Assembly: GCA_946477805.1 (NCBI GenBank)
Contig: CAMKZP010000002.1
Location: forward strand, 1 to 37,857
DNA from: an uncultured Enterobacter sp.
GTDB taxonomy: Bacteria; Pseudomonadota; Gammaproteobacteria; Enterobacterales; Enterobacteriaceae
DNA length: 37,857 nucleotides
Direction: 5' to 3'
In this document: positions 1 to 10,608 of the stretch, one piece after another
Position numbering within the stretch: position 1 is the stretch's first letter
How the letters are laid out: the number at the start of each line of letters is the position of its first letter
Made by a program: the position numbers and the translations under genes
Notes under the pieces: model-generated
Database searches by the model: none
Told to the model about the DNA's origin: nothing
What the model saw: the letters and a program-made list of their open reading frames with translations, nothing else

Positions 1-1
1 C

Positions 2-2500
2 GGTATGCTCGCGGTCGACAACCAGGCGCGCGTCTGACACGGACCAACGGTAGCAAGTCTTGCTCCAACATTTGGTCGCGGTGCGATGACCAACCACTGG
101 GTCGACATCAAGAACGCCAACCTCATCGTGGTGATGGGCGGTAACGCCGCTGAAGCGCACCCCGTCGGGTTCCGCTGGGCGATGGAAGCCAAAATCCACA
201 ACGGTGCGAAGCTGATTGTGATCGATCCCCGCTTCACGCGAACTGCGTCAGTGGCGGATTTCTACACCCCTATTCGTTCAGGTACTGACATCACCTTCCT
301 GTCAGGCGTACTGCTGTACCTGATGACCAACGAAAAATATAACCGCGAATACACCGAGGCCTACACCAACGCCAGCCTGATCGTGCGTGAAGACTACAGC
401 TTCGACGATGGCCTGTTCAGCGGTTACGATGCCGAAAAACGCAGGTACGACAAAACCAGCTGGAACTACGAGCTGGATGAGAACGGCTTTGCGAAGCGCG
501 ACACCACCCTGCAACACCCGCGCTGCGTGTGGAACCTGCTGAAAGAGCACGTTTCCCGCTACACGCCGGACGTGGTGGAGAACATCTGCGGAACGCCGAA
601 AGCGGACTTCCTGAAAGTCTGCGAGCTGATCGCCGAAACCAGCGCGAAGGACAAAACCGCGTCGTTCCTGTACGCACTCGGCTGGACGCAGCACTCCATC
701 GGCGCGCAGAACATCCGCACCATGGCGATGGTTCAGCTCCTGCTCGGCAACATGGGGATGGCAGGCGGCGGCGTGAACGCCCTGCGCGGCCACTCGAACA
801 TTCAGGGTCTGACCGACCTCGGCCTGCTGTCACAAAGCCTGACGGGTTACATGAACCTGCCAAGCGAAAAACAGACCGACCTGCAAACCTACCTGACGGC
901 CAGCACGCCTAAACCGCTGCTCGAAGGCCAGGTGAACTACTGGGGCAACTATCCGAAATTCTTCGTCTCGATGATGAAAGCTTTCTTCGGCGACAAGGCG
1001 ACGGCGGAAAACAGCTGGGGCTTTGACTGGCTGCCGAAGTGGGACAAGGGTTACGACGTTCTGCAGTATTTCGAGATGATGCACCAGGGCCAGGTCAACG
1101 GCTATATCTGCCAGGGCTTTAACCCGGTCGCGTCGTTCCCGAACAAGAACAAGGTTGTCGAATCGCTGTCGAAGCTGAAGTTCCTGGTGACGATTGACCC
1201 GCTCAACACCGAAACCTCGACCTTCTGGCAGAACCACGGTGAATCGAACGACGTCGATCCGTCGAAAATTCAGACCGAAGTGTTCCGTCTGCCGTCCACC
1301 TGCTTCGCGGAAGAGAACGGTTCCATCGTCAACTCCGGCCGCTGGCTGCAGTGGCACTGGAAGGGTGCAGACGCCCCGGGCATCGCCATGAACGACGGCG
1401 AGATCCTGGCCGGTATCTTCTTGCGCCTGCGCAAGATGTATGCGGCAGAAGGCGGTGCGAACCCGGAACCGGTGCTGAACATGACCTGGAACTACTCGAC
1501 GCCGGAAAACCCTGCGCCAGAAGAAGTGGCGATGGAGAGCAACGGTAAGGCGCTGGCAGACGTTATCGACCCGGCCACCGGTGCGGTTCTGGCGAAGAAA
1601 GGCGATCAGCTCAGCACCTTCGCGCACCTGCGTGATGACGGTACGACCTCCAGCGGCTGCTGGATCTTTGCCGGCAGCTGGACGCCAAAAGGCAACCAGA
1701 TGGCCAACCGCGACAACGCCGACCCGTCGGGCCTCGGCAATACGCTGGGCTGGGCGTGGGCATGGCCGCTGAACCGCCGCATCCTCTATAACCGCGCATC
1801 CGCGGACCCGCAGGGCAACCCGTGGGATCCGAAGCGTCAGCTTCTGAAGTGGGACGGCGCGAAATGGGGCGGCGTGGATATTCCGGACTACAGCACTGCC
1901 GCACCGGGCAGCGACGTCGGGCCGTTTATCATGCAGCCTGAAGGGATGGGGCGCCTGTTTGCTATCGATAAGATGGCGGAAGGGCCGTTCCCGGAACACT
2001 ACGAGCCGTTTGAGACGCCGCTGGGCACTAACCCGCTGCACCCGAACGTGGTCTCTAACCCGGCAGCCCGTATCTTCAAGGGCGATTTTGAAGCGCTGGG
2101 TAAAAAGGACAAGTTCCCGTACGTGGGCACCACCTATCGTCTGACCGAGCACTTCCACTACTGGACCAAGCACGCGCTGCTTAACGCCATCGCGCAGCCG
2201 GAACAGTTTGTGGAGATCGGCGAGAAGCTGGCGAACAAGCTCGGCATCGCCCATGGCGATACCGTGAAGGTCTCCTCTAACCGCGGCTACATTAAAGCCA
2301 AGGCGGTGGTGACCAAGCGTATTCGCACGCTGAACGTACACGGTCAGCAGGTGGACACCATCGGTATTCCGATCCACTGGGGTTATGAGGGCGTGGCGAA
2401 GAAAGGGTTTATTGCTAACACCCTGACGCCGTTCGTCGGCGATGCGAACACGCAGACGCCGGAGTTTAAGGCCTTCCTCGTGAACGTGGAAAAGGTGTAA
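2..2500 (+). CDS. fdoG: Formate dehydrogenase-O major (selenopeptide) subunit, 5'-truncated by window edge; reads through in-frame UGA (Sec) at 35-37
   Basis: Frame of the 804-aa ORF extends upstream to base 2 as GMLAVDNQARV-UGA-HGPTVASLAPTFGRGAMTNHW, matching the Sec context of FdoG/FdnG; followed by fdoH/fdoI/fdhE. Confidence 0.96.
35..66 (+). promoter_or_regulatory. Selenocysteine UGA codon plus bacterial SECIS hairpin
   Basis: TGA at 35-37; hairpin GG(49-50)-bulged T51-AGCA(52-55)-loop AGTCT(56-60)-TGCT(61-64)-CC(65-66), the SelB-type layout (bulged U, GUCU loop) known for E. coli formate dehydrogenases. Confidence 0.9.
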
Positions 2501-2512
2501 CGGAGACGACAT

Positions 2513-3415
2513 ATGGCTTATCAATCTCAGGATATTATCCGTCGTTCCGCGACAAACAGTTTCACGCCCGCGCCTCAGGCGCGGGACCACCAGCAGGAAG
2601 TGGCGAAGCTTATCGACGTGACCACCTGTATCGGCTGTAAAGCCTGTCAGGTGGCCTGTTCAGAGTGGAACGACCTGCGTGACGAAGTGGGTCATAACGT
2701 CGGGGTGTACGACAACCCCGCCGATCTGACCGCCAAGTCCTGGACGGTGATGCGTTTCTCGGAAGTGGAGCAGAACGACAAGCTGGAATGGCTTATCCGC
2801 AAAGACGGCTGTATGCACTGCGCGGATCCGGGCTGTCTGAAGGCGTGCCCGTCAGAAGGGGCTATCATTCAGTATGCCAACGGCATCGTCGACTTCCAGT
2901 CAGAGCAGTGCATCGGCTGCGGCTACTGCATCGCCGGCTGTCCGTTCGACGTGCCGCGCCTGAACCCGGAAGACAACCGCGTCTACAAATGCACGCTGTG
3001 CGTTGACCGCGTTACCGTCGGCCAGGAGCCTGCGTGCGTGAAAACCTGTCCGACCGGCGCAATCCATTTTGGCTCCAAAGAGGACATGAAAACGCTGGCG
3101 GCCGAGCGCGTGGGCGAGCTGAAAACCCGCGGTTACGACAACGCGGGCCTGTACGACCCGTCCGGGGTGGGCGGTACGCACGTGATGTACGTGCTGCACC
3201 ACGCCGACAAGCCGAACCTGTATCACGGCCTGCCGGAGAACCCGGAAATCAGCGCCACCGTGAAGTTCTGGAAAGGCATCTGGAAACCGCTGGCCGCGGT
3301 GGGCTTTGCTGCCACCTTCGCAGCGAGCATCTTCCACTATGTCGGCGTCGGCCCGAACCGCGCGGAAGAGGAAGACGACAACCTGCATGAAGAGAAAGAC
3401 GAGGTGCGCAAATGA
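2513..3415 (+). CDS. fdoH: Formate dehydrogenase-O iron-sulfur (beta) subunit
   Basis: Multiple ferredoxin cysteine motifs ([43 protein letters not shown]) and C-terminal TM helix; operon position. Confidence 0.97.
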   Translation: MAYQSQDIIRRSATNSFTPAPQARDHQQEVAKLIDVTTCIGCKACQVACSEWNDLRDEVGHNVGVYDNPADLTAKSWTVMRFSEVEQNDKLEWLIRKDGCMHCADPGCLKACPSEGAIIQYANGIVDFQSEQCIGCGYCIAGCPFDVPRLNPEDNRVYKCTLCVDRVTVGQEPACVKTCPTGAIHFGSKEDMKTLAAERVGELKTRGYDNAGLYDPSGVGGTHVMYVLHHADKPNLYHGLPENPEISATVKFWKGIWKPLAAVGFAATFAASIFHYVGVGPNRAEEEDDNLHEEKDEVRK

Positions 3416-4047
3416 GAAAACGTGACACCATCGTGCGCTACACCGCGCCGGAACGTATCAACCACTGGGTCACCGCCTTCTGCTTCATGCTGGCGGCGAT
3501 AAGCGGGCTGGGGTTCTTCTTCCCGTCCTTCAACTGGCTGATGCAGATCATGGGGACCCCACAGCTGGCGCGTATACTGCACCCGTTTGTTGGCGTCATC
3601 ATGTTCGCGTCGTTCATCATCATGTTTTTCCGATACTGGCACCATAACCTAATCAATCGGGATGATATCTTTTGGGCGAAGAATATTCGTAAGATCGTCG
3701 TCAACGAGGAAGTAGGTGACACCGGGCGTTATAACTTCGGCCAGAAATGCGTATTCTGGGCGGCGATTATTTTCCTGGTCCTGTTGCTGGTGAGCGGCGT
3801 GATCATCTGGCGTCCGTATTTTGCGCCTGCTTTCTCAATCCCGGTGATCCGGTTCGCGCTGATGCTGCATTCATTTGCCGCAGTGGCGCTAATTGTGGTT
3901 ATCATGGTGCATATCTACGCCGCCCTTTGGGTGAAAGGCACCATTACCGCGATGGTGGAGGGATGGGTAACCAGCACGTGGGCGAAGAAACATCACCCGC
4001 GCTGGTACCGTGAAGTCCGCCAGAAACAGGAAAAGTCATCTGAATGA
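3412..4047 (+). CDS. fdoI: Formate dehydrogenase-O cytochrome b556 (gamma) subunit
   Basis: 211-aa multi-TM cytochrome b family protein; 4-bp ATGA overlap with fdoH. Confidence 0.97.
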   Translation: MRKRDTIVRYTAPERINHWVTAFCFMLAAISGLGFFFPSFNWLMQIMGTPQLARILHPFVGVIMFASFIIMFFRYWHHNLINRDDIFWAKNIRKIVVNEEVGDTGRYNFGQKCVFWAAIIFLVLLLVSGVIIWRPYFAPAFSIPVIRFALMLHSFAAVALIVVIMVHIYAALWVKGTITAMVEGWVTSTWAKKHHPRWYREVRQKQEKSSE

Positions 4048-4973
4048 GTATTCGCATAATCCCGCAAGATGAGCTGGGTTCGAGCGAGAAACGCACGGCG
4101 GATTACATTCCGCCGCTGTTATTCCCCAGACTCAAGAACCTCTACAACCGCCGTGCAGAGCGTCTGCGCGAGCTGGCCGAGAACAACCCGCTGGGCGATT
4201 TTCTGCGCTTTGCCGCGCTGGTCGCCCATGCGCAGGAAGTGGTGCTGTACGACCATCCGCTGCAAATTGACCTGACCGCGCGTATCAAAGAGGCCAACGT
4301 TCAGGGCAAACCGCCGCTGGATATTCACGTCCTGCCGCGCGACAAGCACTGGCAAAAGCTGCTGAACTCGCTGATTGCCGAGCTGAAGCCGGAGATGAGC
4401 GGTACCGCGCTGGCGGTGATTGAGAATCTGGAAAAAGCCTCCGATCGGGAGCTGGAAGAGATGGCGAGCGCGCTGTTTGCCTCTGACTTCTCGCTGGTCA
4501 GCAGCGATAAAGCGCCGTTCATCTGGGCTGCGCTGTCACTCTATTGGGCGCAAATGGCCAGCCTGATCCCAGGCAAGGCCCGTGCGGAATACGGCGAAGC
4601 GCGCCAGTTCTGCCCGGTGTGCGGCTCAATGCCGGTCTCCAGCATGGTGCAGATTGGCACCACCCAGGGGCTGCGCTACCTGCACTGCAACCTGTGTGAA
4701 ACCGAGTGGCACGTGGTCCGCATCAAGTGCAGCAACTGCGAACAGACCCGCGATCTGAACTACTGGTCGCTGGAAAACGAAGACGCGGCGGTGAAAGCTG
4801 AAAGCTGCGGAGACTGCGGGACCTACCTGAAGATTCTGTATCAGGAAAAAGACCCAAAAGTCGAAGCGGTCGCTGACGATCTCGCCTCGCTGATTCTGGA
4901 CGCGAAAATGGAGCAGGAGGGCTTTGCCCGCAGCTCGATTAACCCGTTCCTGTTCCCGGGTGAAGGGGAGTAA
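4044..4973 (+). CDS. fdhE: Formate dehydrogenase accessory protein FdhE
   Basis: Zn-finger-like CPVCGS, CNLC, CSNCEQ, CGDCGT motifs; ATGA overlap with fdoI. Confidence 0.96.
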   Translation: MSIRIIPQDELGSSEKRTADYIPPLLFPRLKNLYNRRAERLRELAENNPLGDFLRFAALVAHAQEVVLYDHPLQIDLTARIKEANVQGKPPLDIHVLPRDKHWQKLLNSLIAELKPEMSGTALAVIENLEKASDRELEEMASALFASDFSLVSSDKAPFIWAALSLYWAQMASLIPGKARAEYGEARQFCPVCGSMPVSSMVQIGTTQGLRYLHCNLCETEWHVVRIKCSNCEQTRDLNYWSLENEDAAVKAESCGDCGTYLKILYQEKDPKVEAVADDLASLILDAKMEQEGFARSSINPFLFPGEGE

Positions 4974-4987
4974 TCTCCTGTACACAT

Positions 4988-5017
4988 GCCGGGCGGCGCA
5001 GGCTTGCCCGGCCTACA
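4988..5017. repeat. REP element
   Basis: GCCGGGCGGCGCAGGCTTGCCCGGCCTACA, typical enterobacterial REP; similar units at 20210 and 26772-26845. Confidence 0.8.
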
Positions 5018-5384
5018 GCTGGTAAGGTGAAACGACTCCGGCAATGCCCGAAAAGTCTTTCGTATTTCGCGAAATTAACGGGCAGCTTCTGCTCTGAGCA
5101 GTCGCCAGAATGATGGCGTCAGGGAGCTTCATACCGTGCTTTTCGCGGAGTAATACGCTTCTTTCCGCGATATCACGTGACACATCAATAATTTCAAACG
5201 CCCCCAGCACAGCTTCCGTTTTTGCTTCATGGCCGTGCTTGCGCGCGCCCACCATGACTTCCATCCATGTGATTAGGCTAATAGCGCGATGCGATGCGGT
5301 GCGATCAATCGCATCAGCAGCCTCAACGCGATTATTAAAAAGATCGATGAGAATATTGGTATCAAACACTGCCATGTGCTCCAT
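5013..5384 (-). CDS. PIN-domain (VapC-type) toxin/endoribonuclease
   Basis: FDTNILIDLF N-terminal motif, WMEV acidic residue, LPDAIILATA, and C-terminal NTKDF: PIN acidic tetrad. Directly downstream of an RHH ORF. Track start is GTG 5393; ATG at 5384 (or 5375) is more likely. Confidence 0.85.
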   Translation of the reverse strand: MEHMAVFDTNILIDLFNNRVEAADAIDRTASHRAISLITWMEVMVGARKHGHEAKTEAVLGAFEIIDVSRDIAERSVLLREKHGMKLPDAIILATAQSRSCPLISRNTKDFSGIAGVVSPYQL

Positions 5385-5386
5385 GA

Positions 5387-5605
5387 TTACCACTCCTCAC
5401 GCAGCTTGCGTTCATACTCCAGCCCGTCTTCCTGCTGATTTCCCCACAGGCCAAGCGCGTCGCGGATAACCGAAGTACTTTGCTGATCGAGATACTGTTC
5501 TATGGCTTCGCGCAGCAGTTCGGCCCGTGGCCGGTTGCGCAGCTGCTTGAGGTTATCCAGTCGTTGAATCACGTCGTCAGACAAGTCGATCAATATTCTG
5601 CCCAT
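5387..5605 (-). CDS. CopG/RHH-type antitoxin of PIN-domain toxin
   Basis: MGRILIDLSDDVIQRLDNLKQLRNRPRAELLREAIEQYLDQQ is a ribbon-helix-helix motif; adjacent to and upstream of the PIN gene. Start chosen at MGRILI rather than the track's 5629. Confidence 0.82.
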   Translation of the reverse strand: MGRILIDLSDDVIQRLDNLKQLRNRPRAELLREAIEQYLDQQSTSVIRDALGLWGNQQEDGLEYERKLREEW

Positions 5606-5628
5606 AGTAAGGTCCGCAAAAAAACACA

Positions 5629-5650
5629 TATATCACCTTAGTATATCATC
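5629..5650. promoter_or_regulatory. Candidate operator of the toxin-antitoxin operon (direct repeats TATATCACC/TATATCATC)
   Basis: Two near-identical 9-mers at 5629-5637 and 5642-5650, just upstream of the RHH antitoxin start. Binding inferred only. Confidence 0.35.
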
Positions 5651-5828
5651 ATCGGTTAATTTTCAGGCAATATATCCACATTAAAAACAGAGTTAAAGGA
5701 CATGGTTAAGGTTGTTGCAGGTTTTGCGAGCCGCTTTCCAGAATGTTCACACCCGCAAATTTCTCTGTTTTCATCTGCCGTAAACCAGGTTATAAAGCTG
5801 TATATAAACACAGTGTAAGGACGTAGCC

Positions 5829-6746
5829 ATGGCGCTGGAAAAGGGTATTGATAAGCTTGTTCAGGATTTTATTGCTGCAGGACGGCCCTCCCCGCGAAAG
5901 CAGAGTATTGATGACCGGAGAGCCGGGTATATTGCCAGCACAGAACTTGCCGGTGAGACTGAAAATCGCGTTGTTGTTGAAACGCTCGTTCTTGAGGGAA
6001 TGACCTTTCGGGTGTTTTCCCCTCTCAATGCACCCGAAACCTTACCTGCTGCCATCTACTATCACGGCGGTTGCTTTGTCAGCGGCGGTTTTGATACCCA
6101 CGATAATCAGCTTCGCCAACTGGCGTTTAAAGGCAACTGCCGGATCGTTGCGGTGCAGTACAGGCTTGCGCCCGAACATCTTTTCCCCGCCGCGCATGAC
6201 GACGCCGAAAGAGGGGCAGATTTAGTCTGGCAGTATGCCGACAGGCTTGGGGTGAACAGAAACCGGATAACCCTTTGCGGAGACAGTGCGGGGGCACATC
6301 TGGCGCTGGTGACGTCGCTGCGGCTCAAAGCGAAAGGTGTCTGGCAACCAGCACAGCTGATCCTGATCTACCCAATGCTTGACGCGACGGCTCGTTTTGA
6401 AAGCTATATTCTCAACGGCGCGGATTATGTCATCACCCGCGACACCTTGCTCAGCGGGTATGAAATGTATCTGGCCGGCACCGATCGCCAACATCCCGAA
6501 GCCAGCCCGCTGTGGCGGGATGATTTTAGCGGTCTTCCGCCTGTGCACATTATTACCGCTGAATATGATCCGCTCTGTGATGAGGGCGAGATGCTGTATC
6601 GGCATCTGTCAGAGCAGGGGGTGACGTGCACGGCCCAACGGTGGCTGGGTGTGATACACGGTTTCTTTCAGCTTGGCGGCGTGAGTCAGTCAGCGAGGGA
6701 TGTGATGCGGGATATCGCCTGGCGGATCAGTGCCGCCCGGCGATAA
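5829..6746 (+). CDS. Alpha/beta hydrolase, HSL/acetyl-esterase (Aes-like) family
   Basis: HGGCF oxyanion motif, GDSAGAHL nucleophile elbow, YDPLCDEGE Asp and VIHGF His of the catalytic triad. Confidence 0.85.
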   Translation: MALEKGIDKLVQDFIAAGRPSPRKQSIDDRRAGYIASTELAGETENRVVVETLVLEGMTFRVFSPLNAPETLPAAIYYHGGCFVSGGFDTHDNQLRQLAFKGNCRIVAVQYRLAPEHLFPAAHDDAERGADLVWQYADRLGVNRNRITLCGDSAGAHLALVTSLRLKAKGVWQPAQLILIYPMLDATARFESYILNGADYVITRDTLLSGYEMYLAGTDRQHPEASPLWRDDFSGLPPVHIITAEYDPLCDEGEMLYRHLSEQGVTCTAQRWLGVIHGFFQLGGVSQSARDVMRDIAWRISAARR

Positions 6747-6757
6747 AACGGAAGAGG

Positions 6758-7699
6758 CTACTCCTCCTCGTTCCCACCCTCTTCATACGCACCGTACGGC
6801 TTGGCAGGGAGAACGATGTAGGTTCCTTCAAACACCGCGCCCGCCGTTTCATCGCCGAAGAGCTCAACCTGCATCTGCACGCGCGCTTTACGGCCACGCG
6901 CCAGTCGGTCGAGATCGCCGCCCAGTGCACCGAGATCGGCGACGGCGCTCGGCTTGCCGCTGATCGGTGCGCTGTAGCGAATGTGGGCATCGGCCAGAAT
7001 GATGGTGCCACCCAGATGACGCTCGCGCAGCATTAGCCAGATCAGCCCCCATCCGGTAAGCGTAGCCAGCGAGAAAAGGCTCCCTGCAAACAGGGTGTGG
7101 TGCGGGTTCTGGTTGCCGATCTCCGGCATGGTGGTAATGAATTTTTGACCAGTATACTGCTGGATGCGCACGCCCATTTTTTCACTGAGCGGTATATGCT
7201 CATACCACGCCTGCTGCAACTGCCCGCACCAGTCGGCGCGATGCAGAATGTCATCCAGGGTGGCGATCGGTTTGATCATCAAAAAGTGGCGGATCGGCGT
7301 TGTTTGCGGGGCGGTGATTTCCCCCTGGTTCACGAAACCAAGCTTGGCAAAAAACTCGACCGCGTCTTCACGGGCGCTACAGGTCACGCGCTTGACCCCT
7401 TCCTGACGGGCAACGGACTCAAGCGTCATCGCCATCAGCGTGCCGAGCCCTTTATCCTGCACTGACGGGTGAACGGCCATAAAGCGGATTGAGGCTTCAT
7501 TGTCGGCATTGATATAAAGACGCCCGACGGCCACGAGGTTCCCCTCTTCGTCCACCACCATCTGGTGATGCGCCATCGCGTCCCAGGCGTCGCGTTCAGA
7601 CCCTTTCGGTTGATGGAGTGGCTTGCGCAGCATTTCCCAGCGGAAATGATAATAAACGTCTAACTCTTCTTCCGTTTGCGGTACGCGAAGGTGATACAT
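6758..7699 (-). CDS. fabY: FabY/YiiD: N-terminal GNAT + C-terminal hot-dog thioesterase-like, fatty acid biosynthesis
   Basis: [40 protein letters not shown] resembles E. coli YiiD; adjacent to dtd as in E. coli. Start at MYHLR (7699) instead of the track's 7846, which would overlap dtd. Confidence 0.9.
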   Translation of the reverse strand: MYHLRVPQTEEELDVYYHFRWEMLRKPLHQPKGSERDAWDAMAHHQMVVDEEGNLVAVGRLYINADNEASIRFMAVHPSVQDKGLGTLMAMTLESVARQEGVKRVTCSAREDAVEFFAKLGFVNQGEITAPQTTPIRHFLMIKPIATLDDILHRADWCGQLQQAWYEHIPLSEKMGVRIQQYTGQKFITTMPEIGNQNPHHTLFAGSLFSLATLTGWGLIWLMLRERHLGGTIILADAHIRYSAPISGKPSAVADLGALGGDLDRLARGRKARVQMQVELFGDETAGAVFEGTYIVLPAKPYGAYEEGGNEEE

Positions 7700-7743
7700 A
7701 GCTGTACTCTCTCTTGTTAACCGCGGCCGCGTCGCCAGCTGGC

Positions 7744-8181
7744 TCATACCTGGAGCCAGAACGTGACGGGGCCATCGTTCACCAGCGATACCTGCATATC
7801 TGCAGCGAATCGTCCGGTTTGCGTGTTCATGTCCAGTTGGCGACAACGCTCAACAAAGTATTCATAAAGTGCTTCTGCACGGTCCGGCGCAGCGCCTTTC
7901 GAGAAGCTCGGACGCATGCCGCGCCCGGTATCGGCCGCCAGCGTAAACTGGGATACCACCAGCACGCTGCCGCCCGCCTGCTGAACGTTGAGGTTCATTT
8001 TGCCTTCCGCATCGCTGAAAATGCGGTAACCCAGCACGCGCTCGCACAGGCGGTTGGCTTTTTGCTCGTCGTCATCCTTTTCGACACCTAACAACACCAA
8101 AAGTCCTGGGCCAATTTCACCCGTCACCTCATCCTCCACGGTGACGCTGGCACGGGTTACGCGCTGGATCAATGCAATCAT
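7744..8181 (-). CDS. dtd: D-aminoacyl-tRNA deacylase
   Basis: [37 protein letters not shown] and [17 protein letters not shown] motifs. Confidence 0.97.
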   Translation of the reverse strand: MIALIQRVTRASVTVEDEVTGEIGPGLLVLLGVEKDDDEQKANRLCERVLGYRIFSDAEGKMNLNVQQAGGSVLVVSQFTLAADTGRGMRPSFSKGAAPDRAEALYEYFVERCRQLDMNTQTGRFAADMQVSLVNDGPVTFWLQV

Positions 8182-9059
8182 GGTTGGTCTGCTTCTTGTT
8201 GTATTTCAGCTTGAGCTGCTTTTTTTAGTTCGCGGTAGACCCCGAGAGTGACAGTTATTTCGGCGCCAAGCAAGACGATACACCACGTCCAGTAGACCCA
8301 GACAAACAAAATGGGGATCACCGCCAGCACGCCGTAAATCAGCTGATACGACGGGAACATGGTGATGTACAGCGCGAACCCTTTCTTGCCCAGTTCAAAG
8401 AGCACGGCTGCGACCAACGCCCCCACGACAGCATCCCGGTTAGGTACGCGGATCGTTGGGACCACGCTGTAAAGCAGCCAGAATGAGAGCCAGGACAAAA
8501 TCAGCGGGAAGATGCGCAGCACGTTATCGATAACGCTGTTTAAGTCACTCGCCCAGCGCAGTGAAAGGAGGTACGAGCTGATTGCCAGGCTCGCCCCCGC
8601 CAGCAAAGGACCGAGCGTTAAAATCATCCAGTACACGGCAAAGGAGTAAACCTTTGGCCGAACCTTTTTGCTCCGCCAGATGGTATTAAGCGCGCTGTCG
8701 ATGGAGTACATCAGCAGCAGCGCGGTGACGATAAGCCCGCACGCGCCTACCGCCGTCATCTTGCTCGAATTGGCAACAAACTGCTCAATGTAGTTCTGAA
8801 TAACATCCCCGGTGGCGGGAATGAAATTCGCAAAAACGAAATGGCGAAGCTGAAGGCTGACGTCGGCAAACATGGGAAACGCCGAAAAAAGCGCAAAGAT
8901 AACCGCCACCAGCGGCACCAGTGAGAGCAGCGACACGTAGGCGAGATTCCCCGCCAGCGTCGTCATGTTGTCCTCATCGATGCGGTGCCAGAGGAGTTTC
9001 AGCCACGCCCTGAAGGGGCGCGTGTGGTGCGTTGCTTTTTGATGAACGGTTTTTAGCAT
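8178..9059 (-). CDS. yihY: YihY/UPF0761 (BrkB-type) inner membrane protein
   Basis: Multi-TM protein with the family sequence [35 protein letters not shown]; overlaps dtd start by 4 bp. Confidence 0.95.
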   Translation of the reverse strand: MLKTVHQKATHHTRPFRAWLKLLWHRIDEDNMTTLAGNLAYVSLLSLVPLVAVIFALFSAFPMFADVSLQLRHFVFANFIPATGDVIQNYIEQFVANSSKMTAVGACGLIVTALLLMYSIDSALNTIWRSKKVRPKVYSFAVYWMILTLGPLLAGASLAISSYLLSLRWASDLNSVIDNVLRIFPLILSWLSFWLLYSVVPTIRVPNRDAVVGALVAAVLFELGKKGFALYITMFPSYQLIYGVLAVIPILFVWVYWTWCIVLLGAEITVTLGVYRELKKAAQAEIQQEADQP

Positions 9060-9652
9060 AACTGCTTCGCAAAATAGTTCGGTATCGTCTCTTTTCCGGT
9101 CACCAGAATTGACGTGATACCCAACTGGTTAGCTCCTTCTATATTATCGGCGTTGTCATCAAAAAAGACCGCATCGGCCGCGGAGAACCCTTCCGCCTGC
9201 AGAACGGCCTGATAAATACGCGCTTCTGGTTTGCGCATTCCCATCTCCTGGGAGAGATAGATTTTGTCTGCCGCCGCGTGGATTTCAGGGTATTCATCAG
9301 GCCAGAAGGTGGTATGCAGGCGGTTAGTGTTCGACAGTACGACCACGCGATGCCCCTGCTCGCGCAGCTTGTGCATGATGCCGTTGACTTCCGGGCGGAT
9401 CGCCACAAATACCGCCTGCCAGCCGTGGGAAAACTGCTCGTAGCTTAACGGCAGATCCATTTCCTGACAGAAGCGCTCTGCGAACGCTTCGTCGCTAATT
9501 TCACCCCGCTCATGCTGATGGAAGGTTTCGCCCATCTTAAAGTTCTGCTTTAGCGTCGCCAGCGGGACACGGCTGAAATCGCTCCATGCGCCCAACACTC
9601 GATTAAAATCGATATCGACGATTACATTTCCTAAATCAAAGATATAAAGCAT
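9053..9652 (-). CDS. yihX: HAD-family alpha-D-glucose-1-phosphate phosphatase YihX
   Basis: [53 protein letters not shown]. Start at MLYIF (9652), not the track's 9757. Confidence 0.95.
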   Translation of the reverse strand: MLYIFDLGNVIVDIDFNRVLGAWSDFSRVPLATLKQNFKMGETFHQHERGEISDEAFAERFCQEMDLPLSYEQFSHGWQAVFVAIRPEVNGIMHKLREQGHRVVVLSNTNRLHTTFWPDEYPEIHAAADKIYLSQEMGMRKPEARIYQAVLQAEGFSAADAVFFDDNADNIEGANQLGITSILVTGKETIPNYFAKQLC

Positions 9653-9740
9653 GTTTATCTCCTTTTCGCCGTGGAAAAGTAACTGTAGCGGGAAAGATAA
9701 GGTTTGGCTATGCGTGAAATTCAGCGGAGAGAAACAGAAA

Positions 9741-9772
9741 AAAAACCCGGCGCACAATGAGCCGGGTTTGAC
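9741..9772 (-). terminator. Rho-independent terminator downstream of yihW
   Basis: On the minus strand AAACCCGGC-TCATTGTGC-GCCGGGTTTTTTTT: 9-bp stem plus T tract, between yihW and yihX. Confidence 0.85.
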
Positions 9773-9774
9773 AG

Positions 9775-10575
9775 TTATCCTGCATGACTAATGTCGCTGG
9801 AACTGACATCAATCACTTCTACATGGCTGAATGCAAGGAGATTTTGCAGCGAACCCGTTGGCTTTTCATCGGTAAATAACGCGCTAGCCAGAGATATGTT
9901 ACCGATTTCTACCGCCGCAGAGGCATGGTATTTCGTATGATCGGCCGCCAGTAAAATATGCCGGGAATGGGCAATCATCATTTTTACGACGTTGGCTTCG
10001 TTAACATCGAACTCCATCATCGTGCCGTCGGCTTCAATTGCGCCCAGACTTGTGACAAGGTAGTCCGCCCGAAAACCGGAAACAAACGTGGTCGCAGAGG
10101 AGCCGATGATCCCACCATTATGCGGACGCAATGTACCGCCCGGGACCATCACTTCAAAACGCGGATTTTTGTAGAGAATATGTGCCACCCGCAGGCTGTT
10201 AGTGATAACGCGCAGATGGTTATGGTGAAGCAGCGCTCGAGCGATATGCTCCACCGTCGTACCGATAGTAATAAAAATTGTGGAGCCATCCGGAATATAG
10301 TCGGCGATGGCTTCAGCAATGGCTTGCTTCTCTTTGGTCAACGAAACTTCGCGCTGTTCAAAAGCAGTATTCACCACGCTGGAGGCGCGACCCGCTCCTC
10401 CGTGATGACGCGTAATCAATCCCTGCTGGCTAAGTTTACGGATGTCACGCCGTATCGTTTGCGTCGAGACATCCAGCAACTGCGCCAGTTCATCAATATT
10501 CATGTATCCACGGTCAGCGATCAGCCTCAGCAGATGGTCGTGCCGTGGATTACCGGTTAATTCTGTAAGGCTCAT
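9775..10575 (-). CDS. yihW: DeoR-family regulator of sulfoquinovose genes (YihW/CsqR)
   Basis: DeoR HTH (YMNIDELAQLLDVSTQTIRRDIRKLSQQGLITRHHGGAG) and sugar-phosphate sensor domain; next to yihV. Start at MSLTEL. Confidence 0.93.
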   Translation of the reverse strand: MSLTELTGNPRHDHLLRLIADRGYMNIDELAQLLDVSTQTIRRDIRKLSQQGLITRHHGGAGRASSVVNTAFEQREVSLTKEKQAIAEAIADYIPDGSTIFITIGTTVEHIARALLHHNHLRVITNSLRVAHILYKNPRFEVMVPGGTLRPHNGGIIGSSATTFVSGFRADYLVTSLGAIEADGTMMEFDVNEANVVKMMIAHSRHILLAADHTKYHASAAVEIGNISLASALFTDEKPTGSLQNLLAFSHVEVIDVSSSDISHAG

Positions 10576-10608
10576 GAGAGGTCCTCTCAATCCATCATGT
10601 TCCTTATT

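Noticed and set aside
830-2590. 586-aa minus-strand ORF opposite fdoG
   Set aside because: Antisense shadow of a highly expressed GC-rich gene; Arg/Val/His-rich low-complexity translation, no recognisable domain.
5110-5469. 119-aa plus-strand ORF opposite the PIN toxin
   Set aside because: Opposite-strand shadow; minus-strand PIN and RHH motifs are clear.
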